A stretch of DNA of 6,707 nucleotides, from the NCBI GenBank assembly GCA_038323315.1, contig JBBQGU010000223.1:1-6707 (forward strand), given 5' to 3'. The notes under the pieces were generated by a model that saw only the letters and a program-made list of their open reading frames with translations, had not been told where the DNA came from and ran no database searches. Source of the DNA: Stagnihabitans sp038323315 (GTDB taxonomy: Bacteria > Pseudomonadota > Alphaproteobacteria > Rhodobacterales > Rhodobacteraceae). Of the stretch, positions 1-5,963 are shown piece after piece; position 1 is the first letter of the stretch; each line of letters starts with the position of its first letter. The position numbers and the translations under genes were made by a program.

Positions 1-22
1 GAATGATGAGGGGCTGTTTCAC

Positions 23-75
23 ACTAAGGCGCGGGTTCAGACTAAGGCGCGGGTTCAGACTAGGGCGCGGGGCAG
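23..75. repeat. 18-bp tandem repeat, about three copies, spanning the 3' end of the DsbD-like gene
   Basis: Two identical 18-bp units (actaaggcgcgggttcag) occupy 23-40 and 41-58. A third, diverged 17-bp copy at 59-75 (actagggcgcggggcag) lies inside the coding end of the minus-strand gene. Read on the minus strand, the unit holds the codons for the protein's last residues and its stop. The frame reads PAP-stop, then SEPAP-stop, then SEPAP-stop, so three in-frame TAG codons follow one another. The two outer copies match exactly, which points to recent slipped-strand or unequal duplication of the gene end. Nothing before position 23 is recognisable. Confidence 0.9.
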
Positions 76-854
76 CCGTCAATCTCGACCGAGTGGGTCT
101 GACCGATCACGGTGACGGTGACCTGATTGCGTTGAAGGGCAAAGGGCGCGCCGTTTGGGGGGACAAAGTCGGTGGAGGCGGTCAAGATGGGGCCGGCACG
201 GGTCGTTGTCGCCTCGGATACCCAAACGGTTGTATCGCCGCTTTCCAGCACGACGGTTTCGGGGGAACCCTGGACCGGCAGATGCAGCCGGGCCACGACC
301 TGCATTCCGTCGTCGATGGGGGCGATCTGGCAGGTGATGTTCTGCAGGCCAGCCGCGCTGCCCGTGATGGGGCCGTCGTTCAGGGCCTGCGTGATGCGGG
401 CGTCGTTCGAGCCACCCAAGGTCGCATCCAGCGTCATTCCGGCCGGAATGCAGATGTCTTTGCAAACGCCAAGCTGCATTTCCAGATGCAGCGCGACGGG
501 CTGGGCGGGGTCTTTGGGGGTGACTTCCAGCGGCAGCACCACCGCGTCGTGATAGCCGATCGACTGCATGCCATTCAGCGTAAAGACCTGCGGGCTGGGC
601 CAATGCACCCGCACGGTGGCGACATTCTGCGAGCCTGACCAGTCAAATTGCGGCGGGATGCCAGCCTCACCCGGGGCGCGCCAATAGGTTTTCCACTGCG
701 GTGCCAAGACAATATCCAGCCCCGCCATATAACGACCTCCCGACATCTGCCAGCCGGGCAGCAGGGACGCCGACAGGATATCATCCTGGGTTTCAACTTG
801 GGCATGGGCCGGAGCCGAAAACCCCAACAGGCCGATCAGAAGAAGATGTTTCAT
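60..854 (-). CDS. Exported protein with DsbD N-terminal-like (thiol-disulfide) domain
   Basis: This is a 264-aa protein with a clear signal peptide: MKHLLLIGLLGFSAPAHA, cleavage expected after residue 18. The mature part resembles the periplasmic N-terminal domain of DsbD/ScsB reductases. It has W47-K-T-Y-W-R followed by P61-G-E-A-G and an LGVC131-KDI-C135-IPAG motif where the family has its redox cysteine pair. Two more cysteines lie at 175 and 261. The membrane and C-terminal thioredoxin domains of full DsbD are absent, so it would need a separate electron donor. The start at 854 was chosen because it begins the signal peptide exactly. The frame stays open to 1037 but would bury the signal and run into the divergent gene. 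No Shine-Dalgarno is visible before this ATG. A TATTGT hexamer at 862-867, only 7 nt upstream, would suit a leaderless transcript. The role in periplasmic thiol chemistry is inferred from the family. Confidence 0.85.
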   Translation of the reverse strand: MKHLLLIGLLGFSAPAHAQVETQDDILSASLLPGWQMSGGRYMAGLDIVLAPQWKTYWRAPGEAGIPPQFDWSGSQNVATVRVHWPSPQVFTLNGMQSIGYHDAVVLPLEVTPKDPAQPVALHLEMQLGVCKDICIPAGMTLDATLGGSNDARITQALNDGPITGSAAGLQNITCQIAPIDDGMQVVARLHLPVQGSPETVVLESGDTTVWVSEATTTRAGPILTASTDFVPPNGAPFALQRNQVTVTVIGQTHSVEIDGCPAP

Positions 855-895
855 GTGTCGTACAATAGGTAATCGTTTCGCCAAGGGGAATTCAC

Positions 896-918
896 TTTCA
901 GGCGATAATCGCGTGAAA
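896..918. promoter_or_regulatory. 23-bp near-perfect dyad, candidate operator between divergent genes
   Basis: The arms TTTCA-G-GCGAT and ATCGC-G-TGAAA flank a central A at 907. Ten of eleven base pairs are complementary; only 901/913 mismatch. It sits in the 143-bp gap between the DsbD-like gene and yqgE, about 40 bp upstream of the first and 80 bp upstream of the second. This is a typical place for a dimeric regulator. It does not match the FNR, LexA, CtrA or iron-responsive motifs I know from this group, so the regulator is unknown. Function is inferred from symmetry and position only. Confidence 0.45.
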
Positions 919-942
919 CCGCCGACCGCCAGAGACAGGGGC

Positions 943-971
943 TTGAGCGACCGAGAATCTGGGGTCATCTT
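943..971 (+). promoter_or_regulatory. Possible sigma-70-type promoter for yqgE
   Basis: TTGAGC at 943-948 matches 4 of 6 bases of TTGACA. CATCTT at 966-971, after a 17-bp spacer, matches 3 of 6 bases of TATAAT. A start near 978 would leave a leader of about 20 nt carrying the AGGGAG ribosome binding site. A GANTC site (GAATC, 955-959), the target of the alphaproteobacterial CcrM methylase, lies in the spacer. The match is weak and alternatives exist. Confidence 0.25.
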
Positions 972-997
972 GCGTCGAGGGATAGGGAGCCGAATGG

Positions 998-1552
998 ATG
1001 GAACTGGCTGGTAAGTTGATGGTCGCCATGCCCGCACTTGGGGATGAACGCTTTGCCAGATCGGTCATTCTGGTCTGCGCGCATACGGATGAGGGTGCCA
1101 TGGGTCTGATCATCAACAAGCCGTTGCCGGATTTCAGCTTTGCCGATCTGCTGGAGCAGTTGAATATCACCCCCGGAGACAGGGGGCGCGATATCCGCGT
1201 TCATTTCGGTGGGCCGGTGGAACGCGGGCGCGGCTTTGTTTTGCACTCATCCGACTATACCAGCGGCCACGCGACCACGCAGGTGCAGGGCGGCTTTGGC
1301 ATGACCGCGACGATCGATGTGCTGGAAGCATTGGCAAAAGGTGGCGGGCCAAGGCAGGCGTTGCTGGCCCTTGGTTATGCGGGTTGGGGGCCGGGGCAGC
1401 TGGAGCATGAGATTGGCCGCAACGACTGGCTGGTGACAGACCCGGCCGAGGATCTGGTCTTCTCGGTTCAGGACAGCGGCAAATGGGTAGCGGCGTTGCG
1501 GCGCATGGGCATCGACCCGATCTCGCTGTCGCCCCTTGCCGGTCACGCTTAG
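998..1552 (+). CDS. YqgE/AlgH family protein (DUF179)
   Basis: The 184-aa length is usual for the family. Hallmarks are visible in order: the opening MELAGKLMVAMPALGDERF, RSVILVCAHTDEGAMGLIINKP (residues 21-42, written here as a family match), GGPVERGRGFVLHSSDY (71-87), and GYAGWGPGQLEHEI (126-139). No signal peptide or membrane segment is present, so the protein should be cytoplasmic. The family was once linked to alginate regulation in Pseudomonas (AlgH), but its biochemical role is unsettled. The ATG at 998 follows AGGGAG (984-989) by 8 nt. A nearby ATG at 994 is out of frame. It is divergent from the DsbD-like gene; I recall this pairing in Rhodobacterales but have not checked it. The next gene is 124 bp downstream on the same strand. 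Confidence 0.93.
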   Translation: MELAGKLMVAMPALGDERFARSVILVCAHTDEGAMGLIINKPLPDFSFADLLEQLNITPGDRGRDIRVHFGGPVERGRGFVLHSSDYTSGHATTQVQGGFGMTATIDVLEALAKGGGPRQALLALGYAGWGPGQLEHEIGRNDWLVTDPAEDLVFSVQDSGKWVAALRRMGIDPISLSPLAGHA

Positions 1553-1676
1553 ACAATCTGACCGAACTGCTTGCGTTTACACACGACCGAGTGGCATGGG
1601 CTGGTTGGTGCCAGAGATGTGCTTATTGGCACGTCGGCCTGTGTTATGCGGGTGTTGGATATGAAGGCGGCAATGA

Positions 1677-2819
1677 ATGCTTGATGCACTGGTGATCGGG
1701 GCGGGACCTGCGGGCCTGATGGCGGCCGAGGAGTTGGCCAAGGCGGGGCGGCGGGTGCTGGTGGTCGATGCCAAGCCCTCGCCCGCGCGCAAGTTTCTGA
1801 TGGCGGGGAAAAGCGGGCTGAACCTGACCAAGGATCAGGTCTTTGCGCCCTTTGTCGCCCATTACGGGGCAGCGCCCCTGGCCCCGATGCTGCGGGATTT
1901 CGGGCCGTCGCAAGTGATGGATTGGTGCCGTGGCCTGGGGCAGGAGGTGTTCACGGGCACAACGGGCCGGGTGTTTCCGCGGGCGATGAAGGCCTCACCC
2001 TTGCTGCGGGCCTGGCTAACGCGGCTTGGTGCGGCGGGGGTCGAGTTGCGGACGCGGTGGCGCTGGACGGGATTTGTCGACGGTGGCTTGGGGTTCGATA
2101 CGCCCCAGGGGCCACAGGTTCTGATGCCTCAGGTGACGGTGCTGGCTTTGGGCGGGGCAAGCTGGGCCAGGCTGGGGTCGGATGGCGCCTGGGCTGCGTG
2201 GATGGGACCGCAGGTTGCTGTCGCCCCGTTTGGCCCGGCCAATATGGGATTCTCGGTGGCTTGGTCGGCGCATATGACGCCGTTTTTCGGTCAACCCGTC
2301 AAAGGGGCGGCTTTGTGCGTCGGGCGCAGGCGGGAGTTGGGCGAATTTGTCATCTCGGCCCGTGGGCTGGAGGGGGGCGGGATTTATTCGGTGTCGCGCG
2401 AGATGCGCGAAGGTGCGGCACTGACGCTGGATTTTCTGCCCGACATGACAGACCGCAAACTGGCAGAGCGGCTGGACAAGATGAAACCCGGCGAGACCTT
2501 TGCCAACCGGCTGCGCAAACTGGGTCTGTCGGCCCCCGCATTGGCATTGGCGCTGGAGTTTGGCCGGGGGTTGCCGGTGGCCCAGGCCGCCAAGGCGCTG
2601 CCGGTGCGGCATCAGGGGCCGCGCCCGCTGGACGAGGCCATCTCGACCACAGGCGGGATCAGCTTTGCCGCAATGACGGCCGATCTGGAGCTGCTGCACC
2701 GTCCGGGCGTGTTCGCCTGCGGCGAAATGCTGGACTGGGAGGCCCCGACGGGGGGCTATCTGCTGACGGCCTGTCTGGCCACAGGTCGCTGGGCCGGGCG
2801 GGCGGCGGCGCGGCGGTAA
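1677..2819 (+). CDS. FAD-dependent flavoprotein, PP_4765 / HI0933-like family
   Basis: This is a 380-aa protein. It opens with a Rossmann dinucleotide motif, VIGAGPAGLMAAEEL (glycines 8, 10 and 13), ending at acidic D31. Then comes AGKSGLNLTK (43-52), the variant of the HI0933 'GxGxCNxTN' motif seen in the TIGR03862 subgroup. The C-terminus has FACGEMLDWEAPTGGYLL and TACLATGRWAG, which complete the FAD site. The substrate of this family is unknown; members are annotated as NAD(P)/FAD-dependent oxidoreductases or putative aminoacetone oxidase-like proteins. The ATG at 1677 follows AAGG (1664-1667) by 9 nt. In the 124-bp gap upstream, a 6-bp inverted repeat (GTGCCA 1608-1613, TGGCAC 1627-1632) is too short to call an operator. 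The gene stops 3 bp before the convergent GAF gene ends. An antisense and a second-frame open stretch inside it are composition artefacts. Confidence 0.9.
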   Translation: MLDALVIGAGPAGLMAAEELAKAGRRVLVVDAKPSPARKFLMAGKSGLNLTKDQVFAPFVAHYGAAPLAPMLRDFGPSQVMDWCRGLGQEVFTGTTGRVFPRAMKASPLLRAWLTRLGAAGVELRTRWRWTGFVDGGLGFDTPQGPQVLMPQVTVLALGGASWARLGSDGAWAAWMGPQVAVAPFGPANMGFSVAWSAHMTPFFGQPVKGAALCVGRRRELGEFVISARGLEGGGIYSVSREMREGAALTLDFLPDMTDRKLAERLDKMKPGETFANRLRKLGLSAPALALALEFGRGLPVAQAAKALPVRHQGPRPLDEAISTTGGISFAAMTADLELLHRPGVFACGEMLDWEAPTGGYLLTACLATGRWAGRAAARR

Positions 2820-2822
2820 AGG

Positions 2823-3251
2823 TCAGCCCTCGGCCATCTCGGCGACGAGGGCGTCGTGCTCGGCGGCGATCAGGGCATGATAGGCGGACAGGCGTTCGGG
2901 GGTGAAATGATGCTCCTCGGCCAGCAGGTTGACTGTGCCGGGGACCTGACCCTGCGACACTATCGGCACGTTGATGCACGAGCCAAGGCCCAGCGAGGTG
3001 ATCAGCGCGTGGTCAAAGAAGTAGCGGGCAAATTCGGGCGTGGTGTTGGCGACGAAGGTTTGCTGGCCTGTGATGCAGAATTCATACCAGCCGTCGCGGG
3101 TCAGAGGTTTGGTACCCGATACCGGATATTCGACCGGGTGCGAGGTATAGGCGCGGCGGGCGAGGCCTGCCGACAGGTCCTGGGTCGTCACCGTGAACAG
3201 GCGGGTTCCGAGGGCGGCACATTTGGTGTGCAGGGTTTCATAGGCGGTCAC
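2823..3251 (-). CDS. Small GAF-domain protein
   Basis: The 142-aa protein is almost entirely one GAF domain. GAF domains bind small ligands such as cyclic nucleotides, tetrapyrroles or amino acids. The core reads SLGLGSCINVPIV (86-98) followed by G105-TVNLLAEEHHFTPE, the usual strand and turn pattern ending the domain. Before it, RRAYTSHPVEYPVSGTKP (32-49) and W55-YEF are typical of stand-alone bacterial members. No output domain, signal peptide or membrane segment is present. Cysteines 11, 59 and 92 do not form the pattern of free-methionine-R-sulfoxide reductase, so that activity is not supported. The start is GTG at 3251, overlapping the upstream TGA as GTGA, with AAAGGA (3258-3263) 6 nt upstream. 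It is the last gene of a three-gene operon and probably senses a ligand relevant to the transporter. The ligand cannot be read from the sequence. Confidence 0.85.
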   Translation of the reverse strand: MTAYETLHTKCAALGTRLFTVTTQDLSAGLARRAYTSHPVEYPVSGTKPLTRDGWYEFCITGQQTFVANTTPEFARYFFDHALITSLGLGSCINVPIVSQGQVPGTVNLLAEEHHFTPERLSAYHALIAAEHDALVAEMAEG

Positions 3252-4288
3252 GGCCGGTCCTTTCGGTTGGGGCTGCCGTGCATGACGGCGGTCAAAAGAT
3301 CGCTGCGGGTTATCAGCCCGACAAGCCTGTCGCGTGTCGTCACCGCAAGGCAGGTGTCGCGACCTTGAGCAAAGCGGGTCAGCAGATCGGAAAGCGGCGT
3401 GGTCGGCGAAATCGTTGCGGGAGGCTCGACCAAGGCAGTCAGGGCCGGAGGACTGGCGCCCAAGAGGGCGGTTTGCGGGATCAGGCCGACAAAGGCTTGG
3501 CCGTCGAGCAGCGGCAGATGCCGGTGGCCGTATTTTCGGAACAGGGTGACGGCATGGGTCGGGTCATCGTTGGTTTGCAGGGTGACCAGATCGCGCGTCA
3601 TCAGGTCTTGCGCGGTTGCAGGCCCCGCGTTGCTGGCCGTCTGAATGGCCTCGGCCGTGGCGATCAGGCGCGACAGATCCTCGACCCCAAGATTGGCCCC
3701 CATCCTGAGCGCGCCAATGGCCGATGCAAGCTCGAACGGGCCGGGAGTCTGACGTTGCAAGGGCGCGGCGGCGGGTTGGCGAAACGGATAGTGGCGGCCG
3801 GTCAGATAGGCCCAGACCATGCCCGACACGACCAGTGCCAAGGTGCCGGACATCACGGGGAAGATGGCAAACACCGGCGCTGGGGCGGCAAGGATTGTCG
3901 CGATGGCAACGGCACCGCCGGGGGGATGCAGGGCACGGGCGACGGCCATGACGAAAACCGCCAAGGTCACGGCAAGGCAGACCGCTGGCAGGGTGGGCAG
4001 ACCGAACTGCAAGACGGCAAGACCGGCAAGCGCCGACACGGTGTTGCCGACGACGGCCGACCATGGCTGCGCCAATGGGCTGTTCGGCACGGCAAAGATC
4101 AGAAACGCCGAGGCTCCAAAGGGCGCGATCAGCAGAACCTGGGTTTGCAAGGGTGCCGTGCCTGCCAGCGACCACAGCAGCAGGTCGGCCGCCAGCAGGC
4201 CGAACCCGGCGCCAAGGCCCGCCCGCAGCATATCCTGCAGCAGCATCGGTGGCAGGGCTGGTAGAAAGCCGCGCCACAGGGGTTTCAT
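3248..4288 (-). CDS. HPP-family integral membrane protein with C-terminal CBS domain pair
   Basis: The protein has 346 aa. Residues about 21-163 hold several hydrophobic segments (roughly 21-43, 46-67, 78-94, 100-118, 125-135 and 140-162) and the family signature ALHPPGGAVAIATIL (119-133), with the His-Pro-Pro that names HPP proteins. A linker (164-224) leads to two CBS motifs. CBS1 runs about 225-275, with DLMTRDLVTL and GHRHLPLLD. CBS2 runs about 284-337, with DTCLAVTTRDRLVGLITRSDLL. CBS pairs usually bind AMP/ATP or related adenosine ligands and gate the attached domain. Some plant and cyanobacterial HPP proteins are reported as nitrite transporters, but the substrate here is unknown. The ATG at 4288 overlaps the upstream TGA as ATGA and has AGGG 8 nt upstream. 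The frame could open at 4333, but that would overlap the upstream gene by 49 bp. Its own TGA overlaps the GAF start, so all three genes are translationally coupled. Confidence 0.93.
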   Translation of the reverse strand: MKPLWRGFLPALPPMLLQDMLRAGLGAGFGLLAADLLLWSLAGTAPLQTQVLLIAPFGASAFLIFAVPNSPLAQPWSAVVGNTVSALAGLAVLQFGLPTLPAVCLAVTLAVFVMAVARALHPPGGAVAIATILAAPAPVFAIFPVMSGTLALVVSGMVWAYLTGRHYPFRQPAAAPLQRQTPGPFELASAIGALRMGANLGVEDLSRLIATAEAIQTASNAGPATAQDLMTRDLVTLQTNDDPTHAVTLFRKYGHRHLPLLDGQAFVGLIPQTALLGASPPALTALVEPPATISPTTPLSDLLTRFAQGRDTCLAVTTRDRLVGLITRSDLLTAVMHGSPNRKDRP

Positions 4289-4626
4289 GTCGCGACCCTG
4301 CCGGCCCAAGCCCCCTGCGAGTGGATGACCCACCCCTCGGTCGGTGTCGGGAGCGGGGGTGCGGTGGGGCCTTGCCAGAACATCAGCAGGATATGGTCAG
4401 GCTCTTTCGGACGGGTGCTGTCGGCCATGGCTTGCCAGATCATGCCGAAGCCTTCCATCAGCAGCCCCTCGGCATAAAAGGCAATCTCTTCGGCATCGAG
4501 CTGTTCGGTCGTGTCATCCTGAACGGCCCAATCGTCGCCATCGGCCCAGATGACGGCACCTTCGACGGCGGGAAAGCGTTCGGCAAGTCGGGCGAGCGGA
4601 GACAGAAAGGTGGGGATGTCGGTCAT
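4285..4626 (-). CDS. Hypothetical protein, first gene of the HPP-GAF operon
   Basis: I do not recognise this 113-aa protein. It is soluble, acidic in its first two thirds, and rich in Trp for its size (WADGDDW, MIWQ, MFWQG, GWVIHS, AWAG). There is no signal peptide, membrane helix, cysteine or metal-binding cluster. The alternation of short strands (AVIWADGDDWAVQ, HILLMFWQG, GWVIHS) and a helix (EEIAFYAEGLLMEGFGMIWQAMADS) suggests a small alpha/beta fold. The ATG at 4626 was chosen because GAGG (4632-4635) lies 5 nt upstream. A GTG at 4653 in the same frame has no such signal. The gene is real because its codon bias matches its neighbours and its TGA overlaps the HPP start as ATGA. That coupling suggests co-synthesis with, and possibly binding to, the HPP membrane protein. 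Function unknown. Confidence 0.8.
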   Translation of the reverse strand: MTDIPTFLSPLARLAERFPAVEGAVIWADGDDWAVQDDTTEQLDAEEIAFYAEGLLMEGFGMIWQAMADSTRPKEPDHILLMFWQGPTAPPLPTPTEGWVIHSQGAWAGRVAT

Positions 4627-4786
4627 TTCGGCCTCGCGCGGTGGGATGGGCACGGCATGGCGGAGGAATCACGGCGGGGCAAGGGTGGCGTTTGGTGTCA
4701 GGGGGGCTGCCATGTGTGGGATGGGGTGCAAGGGGTTGATTGGGTTGAAGTTTGCGAATTTGGGGAATTTTGGCTGGCGGTGGAAG

Positions 4787-4862
4787 CGGGGGTTTCACAC
4801 CCCCGAGCCGCTTTGCCAAAGGGCAAAGCGACTTCCCCCGTGGAGTATTTGAGCCGGAATGA
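4787..4862. repeat. Extragenic double-hairpin element, Rhodobacterales type
   Basis: Two perfect hairpins lie 3 bp apart. The first has the stem CGGGGGT (4787-4793) / ACCCCCG (4799-4805), a 7-bp stem with a 5-nt loop. The second has the stem CGCTTTGCC (4809-4817) / GGCAAAGCG (4822-4830), a 9-bp stem with a 4-nt loop. They are followed by CCCCCGTGGAGTATTTGAG and an AATGAA tail to 4862, a sequence type I recall as recurring between genes in Rhodobacterales. It lies just downstream of the NYN gene stop and upstream of the HPP operon, so on the minus strand it could act as a terminator or RNA 3' end stabiliser. No T-run follows either stem. The rest of the gap (4627-4786) holds no recognisable gene; the HPP operon promoter must be there, but I cannot place it. 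Confidence 0.7.
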
Positions 4863-4870
4863 ATAGAGGA

Positions 4871-5626
4871 TCAGGTTTTCAGGTGGACGCGGGCGGTCGG
4901 GCTGACTGGGTCGCAGGTAAAGTGGGCGGGATGGGCTGTCAGCAGCTTGCGCCAAGATCCAAATGGGGTTTGGCTGATCTGAAAGGCATTCGATTTGGAC
5001 ATGCGGGTGGACAAAAGCGTTATTCGCATGCCGTCAGGATCGCTGGCGATATGGTCGCGGATTTGGCAGATGAGCGGGTCGATTTGTGCAACTGGGTCGG
5101 GTTTGCCCATGAAAAGGGGTTTGGCGGCGGCAGCAAGGTTTCGGGGAACGGATGGGCTGCAGACGACAGAGGATTTGGGCAAGGCGGGCACGTTTGGGGC
5201 AACCACGTCAAAACTGGTGCAGGATTTGCGGAACTTGTCGGGCGCTTTGTCTTCGCCCAGGCCGATGACGTGGTGGCCATCCTCGGTCAGGTGAAGGGCA
5301 AGGTGGCTGAAATCGCCGTCCGAACTGGCGATGATCAGGATATCGGCCTGCGCCTTGAGCATCAGGGCCATCGCCTCGACCGTCAGCAGAATATCGGTGG
5401 CGTTCTTGCCGGTGCCGGAATGGACGACCTTGAACCCCGGCGCTTGGTTCCAGCCCGGATGCAGGGCCATATTGCCGTAGACGCGCTTGATGGTCAGCGC
5501 GCCATGTTTGCAGGATTTCAGGATCAGCGACCCGGCATGGCTGTGAGACATGTTGTCGCCGTCGACCAGCAGAGCGACGCGGGGGCGGATCGATGAGGCA
5601 AGGGGGTGGGTGGAAAGATCGTTCAT
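4871..5626 (-). CDS. NYN (PIN-like) nuclease domain protein with C-terminal OST-HTH/LOTUS domain
   Basis: The protein has 251 aa. The NYN domain (about 15-142) shows the acidic residues of a PIN-like RNase: VALLVDGDN (D22, D24), GKNATDILL (D78) and ASSDGDFSHLALHL (D103, D105), then GHHVIGLG. All the expected metal-binding aspartates are present, so it is likely active on RNA. After a loose, Ala/Pro/Ser-rich linker (143-180), residues about 182-250 fit an OST-HTH/LOTUS fold, with I182-DPLICQIRDHI, a middle helix ITLLSTRMS, then F206-G-W-KLL and a terminal VHL strand. LOTUS domains are linked to RNA binding, and NYN plus OST-HTH is a known bacterial architecture (LabA/limkain-type). The ATG at 5626 has only a weak GGA about 8 nt upstream. 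The frame stays open to 5833, but that stretch looks non-coding. The target RNA is unknown. The gene is probably monocistronic. Confidence 0.88.
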   Translation of the reverse strand: MNDLSTHPLASSIRPRVALLVDGDNMSHSHAGSLILKSCKHGALTIKRVYGNMALHPGWNQAPGFKVVHSGTGKNATDILLTVEAMALMLKAQADILIIASSDGDFSHLALHLTEDGHHVIGLGEDKAPDKFRKSCTSFDVVAPNVPALPKSSVVCSPSVPRNLAAAAKPLFMGKPDPVAQIDPLICQIRDHIASDPDGMRITLLSTRMSKSNAFQISQTPFGSWRKLLTAHPAHFTCDPVSPTARVHLKT

Positions 5627-5963
5627 CAGCAGGTCCGAGCATTGCAACGGGGGCTGGCGTGGCCGGGAAATGTGGCCGATTGATGGAGACGGGGGAACCC
5701 GGGGCGCGGCGCTGCCTGTCAAATCGCTTGGTGAAGTTCGAAGCGGTGCAACGCTGCGGTTCTGAACACGGTCTTGGCGCATTTTGGCCAAATCTGACAT
5801 GTGACGGCTGGCACGACAGAAAGTCAGGATCACGTGATGGGGCGGTGAGGCATCGCCTGGGGCAAGGTCTGTAAGGTGTGTCAGCTTTTTGAGCCAATCA
5901 GCGTTGCTGATGTCATCCTTTTACTTGCACTTGTTTGGGGCGGCGGGGGGGGTGAACCCCGCC
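5627..5963. other. 337-bp intergenic region with several short palindromes, upstream of the NYN gene
   Basis: I see no convincing gene or tRNA here. It contains three compact perfect dyads: TTTGGCCAAA (5783-5792), ATCACGTGAT (5829-5838), and ATCAGC-gtt-GCTGAT (5897-5911). At its right end is the GC-rich hairpin described separately. The reading frame of the NYN gene stays open through 5627-5833, with possible starts at 5833 (GTG) and 5800 (ATG). Neither has a Shine-Dalgarno, and the product would be a Pro/Ser/Arg-rich tail without domain character. The region most likely holds the NYN promoter and folC 3' UTR. A weak TTGGCT (5892-5897) / CTGTAA complement (5869-5874) pair at 17-bp spacing is not good enough to call a promoter. 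Confidence 0.5.
5942..5963 (-). terminator. GC-rich hairpin immediately after folC, possible terminator
   Basis: GGCGGGG (5942-5948) pairs with CCCCGCC (5957-5963) around an 8-nt loop. On the minus strand the stem begins directly after the TAG stop of folC. No T-run follows, so it would be a Rho-independent terminator only in a broad sense. It may instead protect the transcript end or be part of a common extragenic repeat of this lineage. Confidence 0.4.

Noticed and set aside
3..638. Open 211-codon frame on the + strand opposite the DsbD-like gene
   Set aside because: It is antisense to a gene with a clear signal peptide and family motifs. Its product has no domain character and its start is inside the tandem repeat.
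1608..1632. Inverted repeat GTGCCA / TGGCAC upstream of the flavoprotein gene
   Set aside because: Six base pairs with a 13-nt gap are expected by chance at this GC content, and no promoter context supports it.
1922..2905. 327-codon frame on the + strand inside the flavoprotein gene
   Set aside because: It is a second frame of a gene with intact FAD motifs, Gly/Arg/Ala-rich as expected from high-GC composition, and runs past the stop into the GAF gene antisense.
3278..4264. 328-codon frame on the + strand opposite the HPP gene
   Set aside because: The product is a Gln/Gly/Arg-rich low-complexity shadow, while the minus strand shows membrane segments, the HPP signature and CBS motifs.
4859..5596. 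245-codon frame on the + strand opposite the NYN gene
   Set aside because: It is an antisense shadow; the minus strand has the conserved NYN aspartates and codon bias.
5627..5833. 69-residue N-terminal extension of the NYN protein
   Set aside because: The frame is open, but there is no ribosome binding site at 5833 or 5800, the sequence is Pro/Ser/Arg-rich without pattern, and the NYN domain begins soon after 5626.
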